Source: Gemmatimonadota bacterium (GTDB lineage: Bacteria; Gemmatimonadota; Gemmatimonadetes; Longimicrobiales; Gaopeijiaceae). Taken from it: a DNA stretch of 64,000 bases. The notes beneath the pieces were generated by a model. It was not told the DNA's origin, ran no database searches, and saw only the letters and a program-made list of their open reading frames with translations. Below, in pieces: positions 60,084 to 64,000 of the stretch. The stretch is taken from the NCBI GenBank assembly GCA_009692205.1, contig SHZR01000002.1, forward strand, positions 1 to 64,000. Direction: 5' to 3'. A program made the position numbers and the translations under genes. Within the stretch, counting starts at the first letter, position 1; each line of letters begins with the position of its first letter.

Positions 60084-61460
60084 ATGCAGCGCTTGCAGGG
60101 AAGTGTGGCAGTCCTAGGCCTCGGTGCCAGCGGAGTAGCCGCTGCGCGCCTGGCCCTCGCTAAGGGAGGAAACGTCTATGTCTCGGATTCGAGCTCTGAT
60201 GCCGCAACTTCAGGTCGTGGAGCCCAGCTCCGCGCCGCAGGAGCTAGGGTCGACGTGGGAGGGCACGACATCGCCCTGGTGGCAGGCGCCGGGCTCGTCG
60301 TGGTCAGCCCCGGCATCGCCCCGGACGCTCCGGTCCTCCGAGCGCTCGCAGAGCGTGGGGTCCGCTGGATCAGCGAGCCCGAGTTCGCCGTTCGGTTCTA
60401 TGCTGGTCAACTGATCGCAGTCACCGGGACGAATGGGAAGACCACGACCACTCTGCTTATCGCGCACCTGCTCACGCAGGCGGGCATCCGCGCGGCTGCC
60501 GGCGGCAACGTGGGCGGCGGGCTCGCGCCCGCGGCCTCGGAGCTCGCGCTGCTCGACGAGCCTCCGGACTGGTACGTGCTCGAGATGAGCTCCTTCCAAC
60601 TCGCCGGCGTGGAGTCCTTCCGACCCGACATCGGCGTCGTCACGAACCTTTCGCCCGATCACCTCGACCGTTACGCGACGGTCGCGGAGTACTACGCGGA
60701 CAAGGTACGGCTCTTCGACAACGCGGACGACGCGAGCCGGTGGGTCCTGCCTGCAGGGGACGGGGACGTGGCCGAGCTCGCGGGTGACGCGCGCGGGCGG
60801 CGCTTCTTCTTCGGTGGCGACTCGTCCTCGGCGACGCACGCGTTCACGCAGGACGGCATGCTGCTCGTCCGCCTCGACGGGACGGTCGAGCCGCTCCTCC
60901 ACCGTGACGAGATCCCGCTGATCGGTCGTCACAACGTCGACAACGCGCTCGCGGCGGCGCTCGTCGCCCGCCTCGCCGGGGCCGAGCCCGTACGCATCGC
61001 CGACGGGCTGCGTTCGGCGCGCCCGCTCGCGCACCGCCTGGAGCCCGTGGCCGATTACGGCGGTGTGCTCTGGGTCAACGACTCGAAGGCGACCAACGTC
61101 GCCGCGACCAAGAGCGCGCTCGCGAGCCTGGACCGCCCGGTGGTGATCCTGCTCGGCGGCAAGGACAAAGGCGAGCCCTTCGCACCGCTCGGGCCCGCGC
61201 TCTCGGGCCGCGCACGCGCCGTGCTGGCCTACGGCGCGGTCGGCCCGCGCATCCAGCGCGAGCTGCGGGACTTCGTGCCGGTCGAGCTCATGGCCTCGGA
61301 CTTCGTCGCGGTGGTGGCCCGGGCGGCCAGCCTGGCGCAGGCCGGCGACGTCGTGCTTCTGTCCCCGGCCTGCTCGAGCTACGACATGTTCGACAGCTAC
61401 GCGCACCGCGGTCGCCGCTTCTCCGAGTTGGCGACCGAGTTGGCGAGGGAGACGACATGA
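60084..61460 (+). CDS. murD: UDP-MurNAc-L-Ala D-Glu ligase
   Basis: 458 residues. N-terminal Rossmann L-G-L-G-A-S-G, ATP loop V-T-G-T-N-G-K-T-T-T-T, L-E-M-S-S-F-Q-L, N-D-S-K-A-T-N. It is the only gene of the cluster preceded by a visible gap (36 bases after mraY), without a promoter I can point to. The stop overlaps ftsW. Confidence 0.96.
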   Translation: MQRLQGSVAVLGLGASGVAAARLALAKGGNVYVSDSSSDAATSGRGAQLRAAGARVDVGGHDIALVAGAGLVVVSPGIAPDAPVLRALAERGVRWISEPEFAVRFYAGQLIAVTGTNGKTTTTLLIAHLLTQAGIRAAAGGNVGGGLAPAASELALLDEPPDWYVLEMSSFQLAGVESFRPDIGVVTNLSPDHLDRYATVAEYYADKVRLFDNADDASRWVLPAGDGDVAELAGDARGRRFFFGGDSSSATHAFTQDGMLLVRLDGTVEPLLHRDEIPLIGRHNVDNALAAALVARLAGAEPVRIADGLRSARPLAHRLEPVADYGGVLWVNDSKATNVAATKSALASLDRPVVILLGGKDKGEPFAPLGPALSGRARAVLAYGAVGPRIQRELRDFVPVELMASDFVAVVARAASLAQAGDVVLLSPACSSYDMFDSYAHRGRRFSELATELARETT

Positions 61461-62632
61461 GGCCGCGACCGATGGACATCGCGCCGATCGGGCCCATCCG
61501 GCTGCCCGACTCCGGGCTCGGGCGCGGCTGGGAGGCCGCTGCGGTCCTCGGCCTCACGCTGCTCCTGCTCTCCTTCGGGCTCGTCGCGCTCTACTCGGCG
61601 TCGTCCGTGTACGCGCTTCGTCAGGGGCTTCCCGATACGTACTACGTGATCCGGCAGGCGGCCGGGGCAGGGGTGGGGATGGCGGGCTTGATGCTCTGCG
61701 CCTTGCTCCCGTACAAGCTCTGGGAGAAGGGAGCCTGGGCGCTCCTCTTCATCAGTATCATGGGCTTGGTCGTGGTGGTGCTCCCCTTCACGACCTCGAT
61801 CGCGCCGGAGATCAACGGCGCCCGCCGCTGGCTGCGTGTGGGGGTCACGGTGCAGCCCTCGGAACTCGCCAAGATCGCGGTCATCGTCTGGACCGCTTCC
61901 CTGGCCGTGAAGAAGGCGCCGATGTTCCGGTCGCTCGGGCGGGGACTTGGCCCATTTCTCGCCGTCTGGGGCGTGGTCCTGCTGCTCATCTTGGTTGAGC
62001 CGCACCTCTCGACCGCGCTGGTGATCGGCCTGCTCGGGCCGCTCATCGTGTTCGCGGCGGGCGCGCGCATCTCCCACTTCGTTCTGCTCGGCGTCCTCGC
62101 GGCTCCCGTTCTCTGGCTCCAGCTCTCGGTCGGGTTCCGCGCCGCGCGCATCGCGTCGTTCCTGAACCCGGCGTCGGATCCAGGCGGCGCGGGCTTCCAG
62201 GTCCACCAGTCGCTGGTGGCGCTGGGCTCGGGTGGGATCTCGGGCGTGGGGATCGGGCAGGGGCGCCAGAAGTTCGGCTTCCTCCCCGAGGCCCACAACG
62301 ACTTCGTCTTCGCGATGATCGGCGAGGAGTGGGGCTTCCTCGGCGTGGTCATCCTGGTGGCGCTCTACACGGCGATCGTGCTCGTGGGCTTCCGCATCGC
62401 CCGTCGTGCTCCGGACGCGTTCGGCGAACTCGTGGCGATCGGGTGCGCGAGCCTCATCGCGGTGCAAGCGTTCCTCCACATGGCCGTCGGCCTCGCGCTC
62501 GCGCCGCCGACGGGGCTCCCGCTGCCGCTGGTCTCCTACGGCAGGTCGAACCTCATCGTGACGCTCGTCGTGCTCGGCATCCTGATTTCGGTGGCCCGCT
62601 CGGCGCCGGGCGGAAAGGCGGCCCGTGCATGA
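61457..62632 (+). CDS. ftsW: Septal peptidoglycan polymerase FtsW
   Basis: 391 residues, about ten membrane helices. SEDS motifs Y-S-A-S-S-V-Y, N-G-A-R-R-W-L, Q-P-S-E-L-A-K and E-E-W-G-F-L-G; the catalytic Asp region N-D-F-V-F-A is present. It polymerises lipid II with FtsI. Its stop overlaps the GTG of murG. Confidence 0.95.
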   Translation: MRPRPMDIAPIGPIRLPDSGLGRGWEAAAVLGLTLLLLSFGLVALYSASSVYALRQGLPDTYYVIRQAAGAGVGMAGLMLCALLPYKLWEKGAWALLFISIMGLVVVVLPFTTSIAPEINGARRWLRVGVTVQPSELAKIAVIVWTASLAVKKAPMFRSLGRGLGPFLAVWGVVLLLILVEPHLSTALVIGLLGPLIVFAAGARISHFVLLGVLAAPVLWLQLSVGFRAARIASFLNPASDPGGAGFQVHQSLVALGSGGISGVGIGQGRQKFGFLPEAHNDFVFAMIGEEWGFLGVVILVALYTAIVLVGFRIARRAPDAFGELVAIGCASLIAVQAFLHMAVGLALAPPTGLPLPLVSYGRSNLIVTLVVLGILISVARSAPGGKAARA

Positions 62633-63767
62633 CGGCCCCGTCGTCGTGGTCGCGGGGGGCGGGACCGGGGGCCACCTCTATCCGGCCCTCGCGATCGCCG
62701 ATGCGCTGCGCGCGCTTCGTCCCGACGTCCGCGTGCTCTTCGTGGGCGCGGAGCGCGGCCTGGAAGCGCGCGTGCTGCCCGAGCGCGGCGAGTGGCACCA
62801 GCTCCTCCCCGTGCACGGCGTCGATCGCTCGCGTCCCCTTCGCAGCTGGCGAGCGGTCACGAGCTTGCTCGTCTCGCTCGCGCGGGTCGCGCGTTTGTTC
62901 GCGCACCACCGGCCGGAGGTCGTCGTGCTGACCGGCGGCTACGCCGCGGCGCCCGCCGGCATCGTCGCCGGGCTGAGCGGCCTCCGGCTCGTCCTGCAGG
63001 AGCAGAACTCCATGCCCGGCGCGGTGACGAGCGCACTATCTCGCTGGGCGAGCCGGGCGTACGTCGCGTTTCCGGAAGTCGAGGCCCGCCTCCCCCTCAT
63101 GGCGGGGCGCACGCGCCTCACCGGCAACCCGGTGCGGTCGGCGACGGGACGCCCGCGCGCGGAGATGAGAGCCCACTTCGGGGTTCCGGCTGACGCCCGG
63201 CTCCTCCTGGTCGCCGGCGGCAGCCAAGGCTCGCTCGCGCTCAACACCGTGGTCGGCGACGCCGTGCGCGCGGTCGCGCGCGGCTCGCTCGCCCGCCCCC
63301 AGGACCTGCACGTCCTCTGGGTCACCGGACCGGCGCACGTCGAGACCGTCGCGAACGTGCTGACCGAGTGCGGGGCACCCGGCTGGGTTCACCCGGTCCC
63401 GTACCTCGACGACATGCCGAGCGCGCTCGCCGCCGCCGACCTGGCGGTGTCCCGGGCCGGGGCGATGTCGACGGCTGAGCTGCTCATCCAGGGGCTTCCG
63501 GCGATCCTGGTGCCGCTGCCCACCGCGGCGGCCGACCATCAGATGGCGAACGCCCGGTCTCTCGAGGCAGCGGGCGCCGCGCTGGTGGCGCCGCAGGCGG
63601 AGCTGACGCCCGAGTCGCTCTGGGACACCGTCGCGCTCCTGCTCGCGTCCCCCGAGCGGCTCGCACACATGCGGAAGTCGGCGCTCGCGCTCGCTCGCCC
63701 TTCGGCGGCCGACGACATCGCCGCCGACCTCGCGACGTTCCTCCCCGCTCAGCGAGCCTCGCGATGA
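62625..63767 (+). CDS. murG: UDP-GlcNAc:lipid I transferase
   Basis: 380 residues, GTG start inside the ftsW end. G-G-G-T-G-G-H-L-Y-P-A-L near the start, T-G-G-Y-A-A-A-P-A-G, Q-E-Q-N-S-M-P-G and G-G-S-Q-G-S are MurG motifs. It completes lipid II on the inner face. The stop overlaps murC (ATGA). Confidence 0.96.
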   Translation: MHDGPVVVVAGGGTGGHLYPALAIADALRALRPDVRVLFVGAERGLEARVLPERGEWHQLLPVHGVDRSRPLRSWRAVTSLLVSLARVARLFAHHRPEVVVLTGGYAAAPAGIVAGLSGLRLVLQEQNSMPGAVTSALSRWASRAYVAFPEVEARLPLMAGRTRLTGNPVRSATGRPRAEMRAHFGVPADARLLLVAGGSQGSLALNTVVGDAVRAVARGSLARPQDLHVLWVTGPAHVETVANVLTECGAPGWVHPVPYLDDMPSALAAADLAVSRAGAMSTAELLIQGLPAILVPLPTAAADHQMANARSLEAAGAALVAPQAELTPESLWDTVALLLASPERLAHMRKSALALARPSAADDIAADLATFLPAQRASR

Positions 63768-64000
63768 CGAGCGCCACGCCCGATCTGCGCGCGCTCGCGG
63801 GAGACCGCCCGGTGCACTTCATGGGCGTCGGCGGCGCGGGGATGTGCGGGCTCGCCGAGCTGCTCGTGCGGAGCGGTGGCCGCGTGAGCGGCTGCGACCA
63901 GAAGGAGAACGCGGCGTTGGCCGACCTGGCTCGTATCGGCGCTGCAGTGAGCCTAGGTCATGACGCGGCGCATGTGGCGTCCGCGTCCGCGCTCGTGATC
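63764..64000 (+). CDS. murC: UDP-MurNAc L-alanine ligase, N-terminal part (partial)
   Basis: 79 codons before the right edge of the window. The Rossmann motif F-M-G-V-G-G-A-G-M-C-G-L-A is diagnostic of MurC, as is G-C-D after the second strand. The ATP-grasp part lies outside. The overlap with murG is the usual ATGA. Confidence 0.93.
   Translation, partial: MTSATPDLRALAGDRPVHFMGVGGAGMCGLAELLVRSGGRVSGCDQKENAALADLARIGAAVSLGHDAAHVASASALVI

Overview
The window is high-GC bacterial chromosome. It lacks rRNA, tRNA, CRISPR and insertion sequences that I can recognise. Exported quinoproteins, NHL beta-propellers, a DUF5916 protein, two-domain VOC proteins, a bifunctional lysAC and a diderm-style dcw cluster suggest a Gemmatimonadota-like organism. 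This assignment is inferred from gene style, not from a marker gene.

Layout. 0-4.4 kb: a tandem array of three near-identical secreted proteins (the first cut by the left edge), each a c-type heme domain joined to a type II copper monooxygenase domain resembling peptidylglycine alpha-hydroxylating monooxygenase (PHM). Each ends in a strong hairpin, and an exported protein of unknown function is interleaved. 4.4-17.6 kb: a cyclase-family hydrolase, a DUF5916 outer-membrane protein, a sulfite-oxidase-type molybdoenzyme, a six-gene plus-strand run including an exported methyltransferase, a PQQ dehydrogenase and two propellers (one with every catalytic ligand of peptidyl-alpha-hydroxyglycine lyase, PAL), then a receiver protein and an epoxide hydrolase. 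17.6-22.5 kb: metZ-ilvC-ilvN facing away from ilvB. The IlvC is of the fungal Ilv5 type and carries a basic histone-like tail. 22.5-27.7 kb: an accessory island with a palindrome cluster, a tail-anchored coiled-coil protein, and a RecQ-type helicase with an embedded endonuclease domain that is split by a homopolymer frameshift. 27.7-37.2 kb: lysAC, a fourth PHM-like cytochrome, VOC proteins, a second PAL-like propeller, a PQQ sugar dehydrogenase and an esterase. 37.2-39.2 kb: a decayed patch with a gutted kinase and a VapBC-type toxin-antitoxin pair lying between two copies of the 3' end of a PQQ dehydrogenase gene. 39.2-52.2 kb: that dehydrogenase, a frameshifted response regulator/HD-GYP gene, fdhD-mobA, a cytochrome lipoprotein, a histidine kinase, glpD with a glycerophosphodiesterase, and a TPR protein. 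52.4-64 kb: a complete, tightly overlapping division and cell-wall cluster mraZ-rsmH-ftsL-ftsI-murE-murF-mraY-murD-ftsW-murG-murC, with a readable promoter and three MraZ boxes.

How it fits together. The most interesting theme is two separate loci that each hold a PHM-like copper monooxygenase fused to cytochrome c and a PAL-like lyase propeller. In animals these two activities are joined in one enzyme that makes C-terminal peptide amides. Here they would be separate periplasmic proteins, with the heme domain perhaps replacing ascorbate as electron donor. The abundant periplasmic PQQ enzymes and the cytochrome lipoprotein fit a respiratory periplasm rich in small-molecule oxidation. FdhD and MobA would serve molybdoenzymes such as the sulfite-oxidase-type protein at 8.3-9.4 kb. 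Two single-base frameshifts (24.86 kb and 41.645 kb) may be assembly errors or real lesions; raw reads would decide.
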